From Curvularia sp. ZM96 (taxonomy: Eukaryota; Ascomycota; Dothideomycetes; Pleosporales; Pleosporaceae): 64,000 bases of DNA. The stretch is taken from assembly GCA_022457065.1 (NCBI GenBank), contig JAJGBQ010000001.1:7192001-7256000 (forward strand). The letters are read 5' to 3'. The position numbers and the translations under genes were made by a program. The notes below the pieces were generated by a model. The model saw only the letters and a program-made list of their open reading frames with translations, did no database searches and was not told the origin of the DNA. Below, in pieces: positions 44,471 through 56,367 of the stretch; position 1 is the stretch's first letter, and each line of letters opens with the position of its first letter.

Positions 44471-47400
44471 ATGGCTGAAATTGGCCTCATCGCGTCTGTC
44501 ATCACCATCGGGCTAAGCGCAGCTCAAGTCTCACTCACACTGTTCGATGTGGTACAGACACTCAAGAACGCCCCTCAACAGATTGCGGAGATCGGTAGGT
44601 AGTCCGGCCCTATGTTTATTGGCCAACCTTCTCAAAAACGATAGCGGAGGAGCTCTCCTTGATTTCCGGAATTCTGCAGACGCTTGCAGACGCCATTCGA
44701 AAGAATAGCAGCTTTTGTAGGCCAGAGCTTTTCAAGAGTACCTGGAGGATTTTATCCCGTTACGATCAAGTCAAAGATGAGATCAAGAAACTCACCGAGA
44801 CACCTCAGAAACTGGTTGGACTCCAGTGGTATCTCAACAAGCCCAAAGCAAAGGGGCTTTTGAAAAAGGTTGAAAGCATAAAGACTTTACTAAGTTTGCA
44901 GTTGAGCATTATACACCTTGCAAGAGAAGAGTTTACTCGGCCGTAAGCCCACGATCTGATCGAATGGTACTCGTCCGCTTACTTTAGCAGCTTTTCCGAG
45001 ACTACATCCAATGACTTAGTTAGGGTTCTGCCACAGCCCAATCGATTTCGAAAGCTGGTGGAGAGTGCCGTTCAGGCCAACCGAAAAGTGGTTGAAAATG
45101 CACAGAAAGACGACGAGGATTTCAGGGCGGAAAAGCAGTCATGTGCCAATGTGGGGCTGGACATATGGAAACAGGACTCTTACGACACCGCCACCTGGCT
45201 GTATCATCTAGTCTTCAGCCCGGATATACCTTATCCATCTGAAGCAAATGCAGAAACCTGTAGCTTGTACCAGGCGTCCGTGAGCGAGGGACCTGCTTCG
45301 TCTGACGAGGAGAGTACCCTCGTCAGACCCAAAGCGGACACAGACGAAAAGGCCATGATTGTGTGGAGCAAGCAAACAGAACCCAGCTCAGTGGTAGATC
45401 GGCTTCTATCTTCCTGGACTATCCTTTCTCCCGACCAGATTACCCGCAGTGCAGCCAAACAAGATGACGACGAATGGAGAGAAGGCGTTTTGAAAAATAT
45501 TGAAGAAGCAAAGAAAGAAGACGGGAAGACTTACCGCCAGTGGGAGCGGGAGAATGAGGATCTCAAGAGTGGCGAGGAAGACAACCTGAGCGGAATTGCG
45601 ACGCCACCGTACAATATCCACAACGTCAATAAGAATCGTCGCAACCGTCGTGAACGAAGTGATACGTGGCCCTCAAAACCTGGAGAATCTCCGGCACTCG
45701 ATGATACAAGATCTGGTAGATTGGTCTCTGACAGTAACACTAGTCGAAAGCCAGGAAGAAGACAGCGGGTGCGATGGGGACTAGATAAATCTTCTGACGA
45801 GCCCTCCCTTTCACGGCGCCTTCGACGTGATGATGGAAGCACTTCCTTTAGTGGTCAGATTTCGTCCACTACAACTATACCCAGACCAGACTTCTCCAAC
45901 CTTTTTGATCCAAATCTCGCCTCATCATCTGCCAGGTTTGGATATCCTCCATGGCAGGATCCGTTGCAGGGGACCCAATTTCCAACATTTGACCAAAGGC
46001 CATCAAATCCCTTCAGCTTTCAAACTGACCCCTGGGCTAACCGGGCTTCTGGCCTTCCTCCTCGTTATACATCTGTCCCGTCACCAGCATCACCGCCACT
46101 ACCGCCGCCACCACCACCACCACCACCACCACCACAACCCGACAGAACCGAAATAGCGGCAAAAGAAGAGGCTATTATGAAAGCTGTACAGAATCTGCTA
46201 GAAAAGCGAGAGCAGAACAATCAGCTCGATGCTAGTGAACCACGCTTCTTGAGACTGATGGAACTCTTCAATATGCAGCAGGAATACGAGCTACAGAATG
46301 AACGGGAGCGGGCTAATGCAGCAACTGAGGCACAAGCAAAACTAATGCAAGCAATGCACGACAAGGCTGAAGAACGACTTAAACATTTCGAAACCCTTGT
46401 GGAAGAACAAAGGCACGAAGAGAAAAATTTGCGGCGTAATTGGCAAGTAGAAACTGAGGAAAGGGTACAAGAAGCGAAAGATACAGTGGCGAAGGAAATT
46501 GCTGCTGTGCAATCTGCAAGGGAAGAGGCAGAAAGACAAGCACAGCAACGAGCCGATGCAAGGATAGACACAGAATTGAGAAAGCTCAAACGTGATCACA
46601 GAAAGGAACTGAAGCGTTACGAAGATCAGGTGCACGAATTGCAAAAGCAACTGGCGAAACGAGAACAAGATACCCAACTACCGATACGCCGAACCCGCAT
46701 TGCTGAGGGTAACCGTAGTGTTGATGTCACAGAGTACTCAACTGACAAACGCAATCCATTCCCCCCATCTCCATCTCATCTAAGAGGCCTTCAATACGGA
46801 TTCGCACAGTTAGGAATCAATCTCAAGCAACCGCAGGCTCAACATCAGTATCCACACCACTCGCGGCGCGATAGTTTTCACAGTTCCACCACATCCATGC
46901 AGTCTTCATATGCATCAATAGGGACTACAAATACACCCAACCCAACTGGATCATCCCAACAGTTGATTGTATTTCCAGCGAAAGCTGATAGAGGTTCGAA
47001 AAAAATGGCGAAGCTTCAGTCATCGCTAGCTTCTCTAGGCATTCATGCAATGTTCGAGGATCCGGAACATGAACTTAGCAGTCAACTGGTACCATATAAT
47101 CATGGTGACTCAGGTGACCACTTGGTACGGAGTACCATCATCTGGGAAGCGCCAATGCTCTCGACAGGGAGCGAGCTCCTGTTTACGATGAGACAAGCTG
47201 GCTGGAGACCAGCGTATACGAGGATTTCTGGTGAGACTCTTCCAAGTCGTTCCCGTACAATCGTGCTAACAACGTTCAAGAAAAGGGCCACACCCACTTT
47301 CTTGGAGAACAGCCCATACACGCATATTTCTTTAGTCCAGATTACAAGCCTCAGTTTTCTCAGTCCACTGACTCATCTACCAATGAGTCAGTTCTTATAC

Positions 47401-48024
47401 ATAAATCTATAGTGCATGAAGATGCACTGATGGAGTTGGACTTCAAGTATCAGGCAGGAGATAAGGGAAACTATGTTCTAGACGGGCGGGTGGATTATGT
47501 AAGTACAACAGGGGTGAGTGGATAGAACTGAGTCTAACACTTTCTAGCGCCACATTGAGTATCTCGTGGAAAAATCATTTGCCATAAACGAGACCCACTG
47601 TCGACGAAAACATCGTAAGCTTCAAGGTCACTTTAATGAAGTAGCCGATCAAGCACCAAAACCAACTCACCGTTCCGACACTCAACGTTGTGAAGCAGAT
47701 CAGCCATCGATCCCTTCCACACCATTTGCATATTCTGGAGACAATGACTTCAAGGCTTTCGGAGATAGCAAGTACGACACAGAAGATAGAGAGAGTTCTG
47801 TAATGTCCACAGATACTCGTCGTCATCATCGTGATAGCGACTATAGCGACCGGGCTTCCACCCCAGGTAGGGATGAGAGCTCAGCTGATTCTGGCTCGAT
47901 TATCTCTATACGTTCAACGTCATCTAAGAATCCCTATCGTCGGCATATGTCTCAGGCTGGAGAAAACAAGCACGAGGGGGGGCCAAAGTCCACAAGTACG
48001 AACATATGGAATGATGAGATGTAG
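44471..48024 (+). CDS. Large protein with fungal STAND-type N-terminal domain, polyproline run and coiled coil
   Basis: Five exons (44471-44594, 44645-44942, 44988-47230, 47281-47498, 47548-48024), 1119 residues. Residues 1-140 (MAEIGLIASVITIGLSAAQV, AEELSLISGILQTLADAI) match the helical N-terminal domain of fungal STAND and HET-related proteins. The middle is acidic and charged, then comes a run of about 12 prolines (about 46095-46137) and a coiled coil rich in Glu/Arg/Gln (about 46150-46680). The C-terminal part (KMAKLQSSLASLGIHAMFED, STIIWEAPMLSTGSELL, HTHFLGEQPIHAYFFSPDYK) looks like a conserved fungal domain of unknown role, ending in an Arg/Ser-rich tail. No NACHT or NB-ARC motif is seen. 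Intron 44943-44987 is just 45 bases and holds an in-frame TAA; if it is not an intron the gene is broken. Confidence 0.75.
46080..46137 (+). repeat. CCA/CCG trinucleotide run coding polyproline
   Basis: Dense CCG and CCA triplets give PPLPPPPPPPPPPPQP in the STAND-N protein. Such runs bind profilin, SH3 or WW domains in other proteins; here that is inference. Confidence 0.8.
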
Positions 48025-49301
48025 AATGTGCAGTTTCATTCAAAAGTCAGGCGATTTAACGCCATGTCCCAATAATAAGACATTCAGTATTATTGGCCTC
48101 AAGTTTGTTGTAGACTCAAAACATTGTCAAAAGCTTTATAATCTATCATATGTACGCTTCCGGAGATTTTGCTACTACAATGAATAGACGATCTGCTTCA
48201 GTTTGCTGAGCTCCTTTAAGTCTGTAACCAGGCTCAATGCTATATGCATCTGTTCACTGGTTTCAAAAATGTCAAACCCGGACTACAAGAATGAGTTCTT
48301 ATAGGAGAGATGATGTCATTGCCGGATTGACTGGTAACGCTGCTTTGCATGTTGACTGTCTGGAAGCGACCCAGCTTGGTCATTGATGGATTTCAGCTAG
48401 CAACAAAGCCTGTATATAATCCTCTGCAGATTCGTATAGTGATACAAGCTCACTATCAGGACGAGTTTTCCTGTTGAGCAGTGACAGCCTCTCGATACAA
48501 ACAAACTTGCTTTTATGATGGTATGTTGCAAATGTGTTACGCCCCTTTTTCCATGAAAAATAGTGAAGGGGTAATTGACACTGCGTTCATATATCGCCGT
48601 CTCGGAGAGTAGGTAAGAGATTGGAAACTCCAATACCTCTCGCAGTAATTTTGGCGAATGTGTTTTGGCTACAGCCTCCTGATTTCCTCCAACATCACCC
48701 AGCACAGGTGCACCATGCACGATAGCAAACTTTTTCATTATGCCTATAAAGTGTTATGTACACGACCATCCTCCACGCTGTGATAATCCCTTCGAGCCGA
48801 ACATTTTGCTCGTAATCGGAATTGTTGACGCGCGCGCGATCGCGATAGTATTGACACCGACCAGTTTATTGAATCAGAGATGCCGTCAAAGCGTCCGTTA
48901 TGTAACAAGGTGGGTGTGCCGGACGCGGAAGTCATGCAGCCACATCCACATCCACCAGCGAACCACTTAAGCCCCCGAAGGGGAGAGTTCGAAGGCAGAT
49001 GCGGAGAGCTGCTCAGCTGATACACACTAGGCTTTCATCATCTGAGACATACTGTTAGTCGGTTTCTCGAGGTTGTTGCAACAGAGCGGCTTACATGTTA
49101 TAAACTGGAGGGATAGCGAGAGAAAGCCGGGTCAGGGCTATGGAAAGATTTTGAAGCTGCGACGGGTGGTCGATGCTCAAGCTAGTCTAAACGTGGTTTA
49201 GTCGCACATCGGCCTTGGCACCATATCGAGATCTGGTAGCAAAAGCATTCGCCCAGCATCTTTGCGTCCAGACATACTTCGAGTTCAATTGGCTAGCATC
49301 A
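48025..49301. other. Intergenic, no gene called
   Basis: A minus-strand frame of 113 codons (48397-48738, starting MKKFAIVHGAPVLGDVGG) is open but matches nothing I know. The rest shows nothing. Confidence 0.4.
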
Positions 49302-51541
49302 ATGGCTATGAGTATCCTGCATGCTTCTAAGCATGTAGCCAATCGGAGCATATGCTTGCGCAATTCCTACGTTGAGATATCTCGTTTCTTCAGAGCACGA
49401 AATCACGAGATCACGTCAAATCGCTTAACATCATGTTTGACAACCTCAGTACGATGCTATCAAACCCAGCAGCAAACCCCGGAGGGTTTGACACCCGATA
49501 ATGAACTCAGGAAGACACTGGATGACTTCAAGGCGACTAGTATGTTTGCCACAATAACTCAAGTTCACGCACTCATTCAAACTTAGTCCGGTCCTCGTCA
49601 TGGGAGACGCTTGACAGCGCTTGGAATGATGGACAATTAGCTGAAAGTGACCCTGGTCAGACCATCGAGATTTTTGGGTACATCAGTACTCGACGAGATG
49701 TCAGCAATAAGCTCTCCTTCACCATGCTTCGAAACAAAAACCAAACATCTTGTATCCAGCTAGTCTCTACACCCGACAACACTGAAGAAGAAGCACCCAA
49801 TGCACATGTACGACTCCGGTCACTTAAGGAGTGGACTCCAGTCATTGTAAGAGGCACGCTTGCGGAGCGCCGACCAGCCAAAGATGACCATTTTCTCGGT
49901 ATGAGGTTGGTCACTACTAGGGAAATCGCTGTATCACATGTTGAACCGCTCAATGAGATTTCTAATGATATCATCATTAAGAACGACACTGTATTTGGGC
50001 CGGAACAGCGGCACCTACAGCTTCGCACGGACTCGGAACTACGTTCCAATCTTCTTTTGAGATCGAAAGCCATGGCTAGAGCAAGATTGGCTTTGAATGA
50101 AGTCGATTGGAAAGAAATTGAGACGCCTGTCCTTTTCAAGTCAACACCTGAGGGTGCGCGGGAATTTCTCGTACCAACACGTCACAAGGGGCTGGCATAT
50201 GCTCTGCCACAAAGCCCGCAGCAGTACAAGCAGATTCTCATGGCCTCCGGTATTACAAAGTACTACCAATTTGCCCGATGCTTCCGTGATGAGGATCTCC
50301 GGGCTGATAGGCAGCCTGAATTCACTCAGGTAAGTGACAATGAATGTATGCTTTAACCTCTGCTAATCACAGCCCATAGCTCGATATGGAGATGTCTTTT
50401 GCCAATGAGGAAGACGTCATAAGAGAAACAGAGAGGCTCCTGAGAAAACTGTGGCATCGTGTACTAAACTTGAAGACTCCCGAGAATTTCCCGCGAATGG
50501 CATATCACGATGCAATGGCATTGTATGGATCTGATAAACCAGATTTGCGTTACGAGTCAAAGGTAAGATATGCATATCCAAATACTGATCTCAATCTAAC
50601 AACGACAGATACACAATATCACACAGCACCTAACGTCGGATCTGATTGGCAAGATTACTCCACTGGAGGATCCAGCTGTAGATGCTGTGAAGATCTCCAT
50701 ATCCGAAGATCCAAAGGTAACCCGAAAATTCATCTCTAGTTTCCTCGACAGCCCAGATGGTAAACCGTACCTTGAGAATCCCGATGGCCAGCCCGGTGTC
50801 TTCATTGGCGACCTTTCCAAGCCCATGCAGGGTCTTGGTCCTCTAGGCCATCAATTCGTGATGGAAGGCCCGGAAGCACTCGCGGTCGAAAGCGGTGACC
50901 TGCTGATCCTACAAGCACGTCCGGAAGTACCCTTTTCTGGTGGTTCAACCATGCTCGGAAACTTGCGTCTGGCGCTACACAAAGCAGCCATCGCCCAAGG
51001 CCTCGTGGAACCTCCTGCAAAAGATGACTTCCGGTTTGTCTGGATAACAGATTTCCCCTTGTTTACACCGTCGAGCGAGAGCGAGCCAGGCCAGGGTGGT
51101 ACAGCAGGCTTCTCATCTACGCACCATCCTTTCACGGCTCCTAAAACCCCCACTGATGTTGATCTTCTTCTCACTTCTCCCTCGTCTGCTACAGCAGCAC
51201 ACTACGACATTGTTGTAAATGGTGTCGAGCTTGGTGGTGGAAGTCGCCGTATCCACTCAGCGCCCATGCAGGAATTCATCTTCCGAGACATCCTCAAGAT
51301 GAAGCCTGAGCGAATTGAGGACTTTAGACACCTGCTCGAGGTGCTTAGAAGCGGCTGTCCGCCACATGCGGGTATCGCACTTGGCTGGGATAGGCTGATG
51401 GCTATCATGTGTGGCAAGGAGAGCGTTAGAGATGTTATTGCTTTCCCCAAGAGTGGTAGGGGCGAGGATCTGCTTGTCAAGAGTCCGAATCAAATGACTC
51501 GGGATCAATTGGCGACATATCATTTGAAAGTGGAGGAATAG
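49302..51541 (+). CDS. MSD1: Mitochondrial aspartyl-tRNA synthetase
   Basis: Class II synthetase charging mitochondrial tRNA-Asp. Exons 49302-49539, 49587-50329, 50380-50562 and 50609-51541, giving 698 residues. An import-type N-terminus (CLTTSVRCYQTQQQTPEGL) is followed by the OB-fold anticodon domain (IEIFGYISTRRDVSNKLSFT). Motif 2 is [20 protein letters not shown], continuing into MEMSF after intron 2, and motif 3 is HAGIALGWDRLMAI near the end; the bacterial-type insertion lies between (GPEALAVESGDLLIL, STHHPFTAP). Domain order and length fit MSD1. The ATG at 49302 is the first in frame; there is no in-frame ATG further 5' in this open frame. Confidence 0.92.
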
Positions 51542-51710
51542 ATCTGGCAAATGTAGGAGTGTGGCATGTATAGTATATTGTATGATAAAAACTCTCCCGA
51601 CATATATAGAGGATTTGCTCACTCTGCTCAGAGTGGGTATCCACTCCAAGAGCACATTATTCGCTGTCCACGAATTCAGTTTCTCTTTCTTTGTTTGGAG
51701 CTTCAATAGC

Positions 51711-51884
51711 TTATAAAACATTATATCCCATGCCCCTCAGTATCTCCTTGCCCTCTTCCACATGATACAGATCCCATACATACAGCCCATAAGATGCTAG
51801 AAACGCTGGGAAGCCATCAAACCCTAGCGCTTTGGCCGCCCTGTAGGGAGTCGTGAGATTGGACGTTTTGTCTTTTGAGGACAT
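51711..51884 (-). CDS. 57-residue hypothetical protein
   Basis: An intronless frame reads MSSKDKTSNLTTPYRAAKAL, GFDGFPAFLASYGLYVWDLY, HVEEGKEILRGMGYNVL. The composition, a Kozak-like ATG and compact fold-like pattern suggest a real small protein, perhaps amphipathic; an in-frame ATG at 51917 would add 11 residues. It sits tail to tail with MSD1, 169 bases away. I do not recognise the family. It could be a small mitochondrial or cytosolic protein. Confidence 0.5.
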   Translation of the reverse strand: MSSKDKTSNLTTPYRAAKALGFDGFPAFLASYGLYVWDLYHVEEGKEILRGMGYNVL

Positions 51885-52212
51885 TATGTGGTGTTTTGTT
51901 GTACGTGTCCTAGACACAGGAGTTGCTAGTTCAGATGATTAAGATTAAAGTGCAACGAAAGCCTTCTTTGGTAGACTTCAAAAGCGATTGGTGATGGCGA
52001 CATGCTGAGGGAGCCGGTTGAAGGAATTATCGAATTCTTATACCCAGCGAAAGAGGTTGATGCGGTAACGAGTAGCGGGATGTGGTGAAGAGCCGCCCAT
52101 GTGATTACCCGAATGTTCCGCGTTCCGTGTTCCGTGTTCCGTGTCTTTGTTCTCTGAAATTGGATCTTTGGATCCGTTGAGAGGCGCAGTCTTTCATAGC
52201 AACTGGCTATCT
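51885..52212. other. Intergenic with short TTCCGTG repeats
   Basis: Contains about four copies of the 7-mer TTCCGYG in tandem at 52112-52142. No gene recognised. Confidence 0.5.
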
Positions 52213-53444
52213 TCAGAGTCCGAAGACAAGTGGCAAGAATCCAAGGATCGCACTTGTCCACCATCCTACTTCGCTCCTCCTGTTCCCAACAGCCAGGCCG
52301 CTACTAGTAGTGGTACTCAATTTTCCAGTATAACGCTCCGGACGCGCACCATGGGTGATACTCGCTTCGAATCCCGTTTTCGACAAAGTGAGAATAGTCG
52401 GCGCAGTGCTTACAGTGGCAGTGACGGCAGTTCCACTTGAGCTGATTGTGACGAGGGTACTTCCAGCCACGTTGGTTGTTATCGCAATAAACGTTTGGTC
52501 GGAGTTTGGTCCGATGGTGGTAGAAACACCAGGAGTAAGCGTCAATACCGCCGAGCCGAGAGTAATCGAGTTGCCTGCAGTTACTGATGGAGGACTTGTG
52601 GCAGTTGGCATGCCTGGGCCCGGCGTGATGTCATCTTTTTGTGAATGTGCCACGGAGTTGACAGGAGAGTCTTCGCCTGAAACGTCTGTCGTCCCTGCTG
52701 AGGGTGAAGTTGGTTGTGCAACGGAACCCGTCTGACCCAGCCGCGAGACTACATCTAGTAGCAGACTGTTCTGTGATGTCTGTTGCAAACTGTTTTGTGG
52801 TGTCTGTTGCAAACTGTTCTGTGATGTCTGTTGCGGATTCGGCGGGACAGCCGTAGACGGGATCATCCCTGCAGGACTGGCTACAGGTTGCTTTGGAATA
52901 CCGGAAGAAGCAGCGATGTCTTTTTGCACGGGTGTGTTGGGTTGTCCCACATTCCTCTCAGCATCGTTGCCATCCACTGTTAAGCTGGCCACAGGTATAC
53001 CAACTGGTACGCTGGCTGCTGGTCCACGTATCACAGTGTTCGTCTGAACGTCGATAATGGTCGGAATGTTCGAAGTAACAATCACGTTGGCCTGGGTGGT
53101 AGGGGTAACGATAGGCGAGTTCAGCTCAGTGTCTTCGAAGCCTGTTGCTGTTGGAAGTTCGGGCATTTCTCGGTGGTTACATGCTTGTGGATCGATGATA
53201 CATAGACCGATTTCCTCGTCTGGAGCTGCTGGTGTTTCCGACGCAGTCAAGCGAGCTGTGTCGACGGGTAAGGTGGCAGTCGCATTTACAGCTATAGCGT
53301 CTCCTACTGGAATTGGGTCCTCTAGTAAAAGTGAGTCTTGAAATTCTTGTTTGTTGAAGTGGCTATGTACGCACGTGGAAAAGCTACAACAGCCGTGCCA
53401 AGCACCACGAGAGTCAGGAGTTCTGACGGTAGAAACATCAACAT
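52213..53444 (-). CDS. Likely GPI-anchored, Ser/Thr-rich cell-surface protein
   Basis: Exon 1, 53375-53444, encodes a signal peptide (MLMFLPSELLTLVVLGTAVVAFP) and exon 2, 52213-53321, the rest; total 392 residues. The 51-base intron (GTGCGT, TTTTACTAG) is the only way I found to join signal and body in frame. The body begins QDPIPVGDAIAVNATATLPV and is rich in Ser, Thr, Pro and Gly, with a motif DEEIGLCIIDPQACNH holding the two early Cys. It carries three 8-residue repeats QQTSQNSL. The C-terminus ends in a hydrophobic run (SEVGWWTSAILGFLPLVFGL) of the kind replaced by a GPI anchor. Expected on the plasma membrane or wall. An ATG at 53438 could start instead. Confidence 0.72.
52765..52836 (-). 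repeat. Three 24-base tandem repeats coding QQTSQNSL
   Basis: Copies start at 52765, 52789 and 52813 with one or two differences each. They lie inside the cell-surface protein gene and keep its frame. Confidence 0.9.
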
Positions 53445-55278
53445 GGTGAACGCTGTCTGTATCGTGCGGCTTGTAGCGAATGTTGGACCGACACAGAGGC
53501 GGAGAACGAAGCGTCTCGCGCTCTTAATCACTGCAACCCCTTTCCTTCCTGCATTTTCTGAAAACGTTGAAGATCATGAACTGTGCCGCAAGCAGCTCCT
53601 TATCTCGGCTAGGCTGAGAACGATGATGGCGCGACCGCGCGCCAAGTCAATGCAATACCTTACTAGCAATACATTGGCACGCGCTTCATCACCATCCTCC
53701 TCGGGAATTGCACGTTTTGCTACCATCTCCGACATCGAGTTTCAGGTAAGCTGTCGCTTTATGCAGCACACAAGGTGCAATCTAAGTTCGCGGAAAAATT
53801 ATAAACAGCCTTGACGACACAAACAGGGACCTGTAGGGCCTAGGAGATTGCTGAACTGGGCGCCTGAAAGTACAGCCTCTTTGAACAAAAGGAATTGGAC
53901 CTCGAAAGCGGCCATCGCCCATCCTCACCTGCGAAGAGATTGAAGCATGCGTAGAGTCTTCCACCACAGTAATAGTTCTAGACTCAGACATCCCAGTCCA
54001 AGCTACCTTTGGAGCCTAGAACACACGAAGCAACTCTCGGCAAGAAATTTGGGGACCAGGGCAAGCCGTGAGCACGGTCCCTATTCAACAACACCAACAC
54101 TACAGTATGTCTACTGTTGTTTCTTTAACATTACGTGAGTAGATGGAAGCGCTGTCTTTAGGGCTGAGCTGCCTGAGGTAGCCTAGGCCAGCCACCGACA
54201 ACATAGGGACTGCGCTGGAGGACGCCTCCGAGAACCAGTAGCGTCATTCCAGGCAACCAGTGCAACCTCAAGATCCAGGTGACCAGCGTCCTTGTCCGTG
54301 AGTCAGACTTAGAGTTCTTGTTGCAGGCCTCTTGGGTCCCGAGGAAAAAATCTGCAACACCTGGCAGTTTGCTCGCTGAGATGGCGCATACCACATACAA
54401 CAGAGCACAGCCCTCTTGAGGGTCTGGCCGGATGCTACACATCAGTGCGTTCAGCCTGATGACGTCTCGCAATCCAGCTCATACAGCCGCATCCTGAGTT
54501 CAGAACAGCCGTGCCCTCCGATCCATCTATACGAAGGGTTGGTAACCAATAGCGCCCGCGATGATGGTAATCCACCAGACTTCATGTCGTTCGCAGCGTC
54601 GCAAACTTTGATTAGTAGACCAGCTAGAACCAAGACAATCGATAGGACCTGCGAACATACGAGAGTGCAAGATGGCGTGTGTTTGCAGGCACCTGTCGCA
54701 ATGGTAGATTCCGTCATGTCGCCTTGCTTTGATCACAGCAACCAGCCTCTTACCGTCAAGTTTGCGGCCCCCACACTTCCAAAATGTCACAGCCCCGTGG
54801 TGGCGACCGCAACTTTTTTGCTTCAACCTGTTCAAAATTTCACCGCGGAAGGGCTTCATGAGGGTGTAGCTGACCAAGAAGCAACCGTTAAGCCTCAATA
54901 GTTTGGCGGTCAAGTGTTCATCGGTAAGGAATGGTTCATGCGGAATGCGCCAACGACGAGGCGCAGCCAACCATAGCGCGCCATTACCTGCATCAGCCAC
55001 GCTGTGAGCCACCAAAGAGAGGCGGTGCTGGGTTGATTGTTCGCAGGTGGTGTGGGTCCAAACTGGCTAGAGATGATGTCCTTTGGCGTGTAGGCAGTTG
55101 AGACATCGGCTCAAATGGTATATAGAGGGTGTGACAACACTGTTGTATCCCTCACCCTTTTCTTACAGGCAAGAATACAAGTATCTTCAGCACAAGCTTT
55201 CTCAATACAACATCTCATTCCCTTACCTCTTCAACTTTGTCGCCGTTTTCTCCAAGTCAGGCTTACAAGGCAACCGCA
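53445..55278. other. Intergenic, 1.8 kb
   Basis: No recognised gene. Minus-strand frames at 54158-55015 stay open for 88 to 162 codons, one with a hydrophobic stretch (QVLSIVLVLAGLLIKV), but they overlap in different frames and match nothing known. A TATATAG at 55119-55125 serves the next gene. Confidence 0.4.
55119..55125 (+). promoter_or_regulatory. TATA box of the His/Arg-rich gene
   Basis: TATATAG lies 154 bases before the ATG at 55279, followed by a pyrimidine-rich leader. Confidence 0.45.
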
Positions 55279-55959
55279 ATGCCTTATATGCACCTCACCC
55301 ACACCCACTCTCGCGAGCGCACTCCAGAATACGAGGCTCACAATTCTCGTCATCTCGTGCGCCGCAACACCAACAATCACGACCGTAGCATTACGCTTTC
55401 CGATCTCGACGATGATGGCCATGATGACTATCCTTACCCTGCAAACCACAGGTCGAGTAGGCTTTCCACCGCCTTGACGGTTCGCGATCAACCCTCTCAG
55501 CTCGAACGCTACAACATCTGGTCGAACGACACGCGTAACAACGAAGAAGATGAGAGACGACGCAGCTACGAGGCACACCATACATACAAGTACTCTGCTC
55601 ATCACCACCATAGCGATGATGAAGACAGGAACGACCGCGCGTTTCGGTTCAGAATCAACTCTGCCTTGGATCGGCCCAGCACGTCTCACCACCACTCCCA
55701 CGGGACCCATCTCCGGCCTAGCGACTCACTCCACCGTAGCGACAGGTGGGTAGCTGAGCGCTGGGAGTCGCGCGAGCGCTCTCAGTCGAGAGAGCGGAGC
55801 AGGGTCCGACGAGACAGCTTCTTTGGAGATTTCGAAGAAAGGGAGAGGGAGACTTCAGCTGAGAGATGGAGCAGGTACCAGAGGGTCAGCGGGGCAAACA
55901 CTGAGGAGCTTCGGCCGCTGAGTGGGTGGCGCCGCCGCAGGATCATCAATGGAGACTAG
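55279..55959 (+). CDS. His/Arg/Ser/Asp-rich hydrophilic protein, function unknown
   Basis: Intronless, 226 residues, starting MPYMHLTHTHSRERTPEYEA. Composition is extreme: many His (KYSAHHHHSDDEDRNDR, STSHHHSHGTHL), Arg, Ser, Asp and Glu, and RS/RE-type runs near the end (ESRERSQSRERSRVRRDS). No domain is recognised. The RERS dipeptides recall SR-type nuclear or stress-induced disordered proteins of fungi. It has a TATA box and a long pyrimidine-rich leader, so strong or induced expression is likely. An upstream in-frame TTG at 55237 is not a normal start. The frame has good codon use, so I think it is a real gene. Confidence 0.65.
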   Translation: MPYMHLTHTHSRERTPEYEAHNSRHLVRRNTNNHDRSITLSDLDDDGHDDYPYPANHRSSRLSTALTVRDQPSQLERYNIWSNDTRNNEEDERRRSYEAHHTYKYSAHHHHSDDEDRNDRAFRFRINSALDRPSTSHHHSHGTHLRPSDSLHRSDRWVAERWESRERSQSRERSRVRRDSFFGDFEERERETSAERWSRYQRVSGANTEELRPLSGWRRRRIINGD

Positions 55960-56367
55960 ATTTGAATTGTTGGATTGTGTTCAGTTCTCAGCAGGAGTCC
56001 AATGGCGTTCTGGGTCATGCGTTCTTGATTTCGATTGTTTTATAGACATCGGATTTCCTTGAGTCGCTCGTTTGCAACAGCAGTGATGGGACAACGAATG
56101 GGTTTGCGCAATTGCTTGACTCCGATTTTGTGGATTCATACATAGCTTTCGATTTTATATAGATACCCTTGAATGATACTAGTTAGCAAAAAGCAATCAA
56201 AGTCACAGCTGGTGATGATGTTTGGTAGTGCGGGGAGTCGACGATCACAAGAACAGGCGAAGGGCGCACGGGCCTGACGTCGCATTGTTTGGTTTGGCGC
56301 TTGTCGTGTTTACATTGAGGCTCCCGTCCCGAACACCACAACCATACTCCAGATTTCCAACCGCACC
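55960..56367. other. Intergenic, SPC7 promoter
   Basis: No gene recognised. Confidence 0.5.

Noticed and set aside
45058..47412. Continuation of the STAND-N gene's frame past 47230 to a stop at 47412
   Set aside because: A GT-AG intron (47231-47280) leads into a frame with better family resemblance (EKGHTHFLGEQPIHAYFF) and continues into a fifth exon.
54158..55015. Minus-strand frames with hydrophobic stretches as a membrane-protein gene
   Set aside because: They lie in different frames, no splice sites join them convincingly and no family is recognised.
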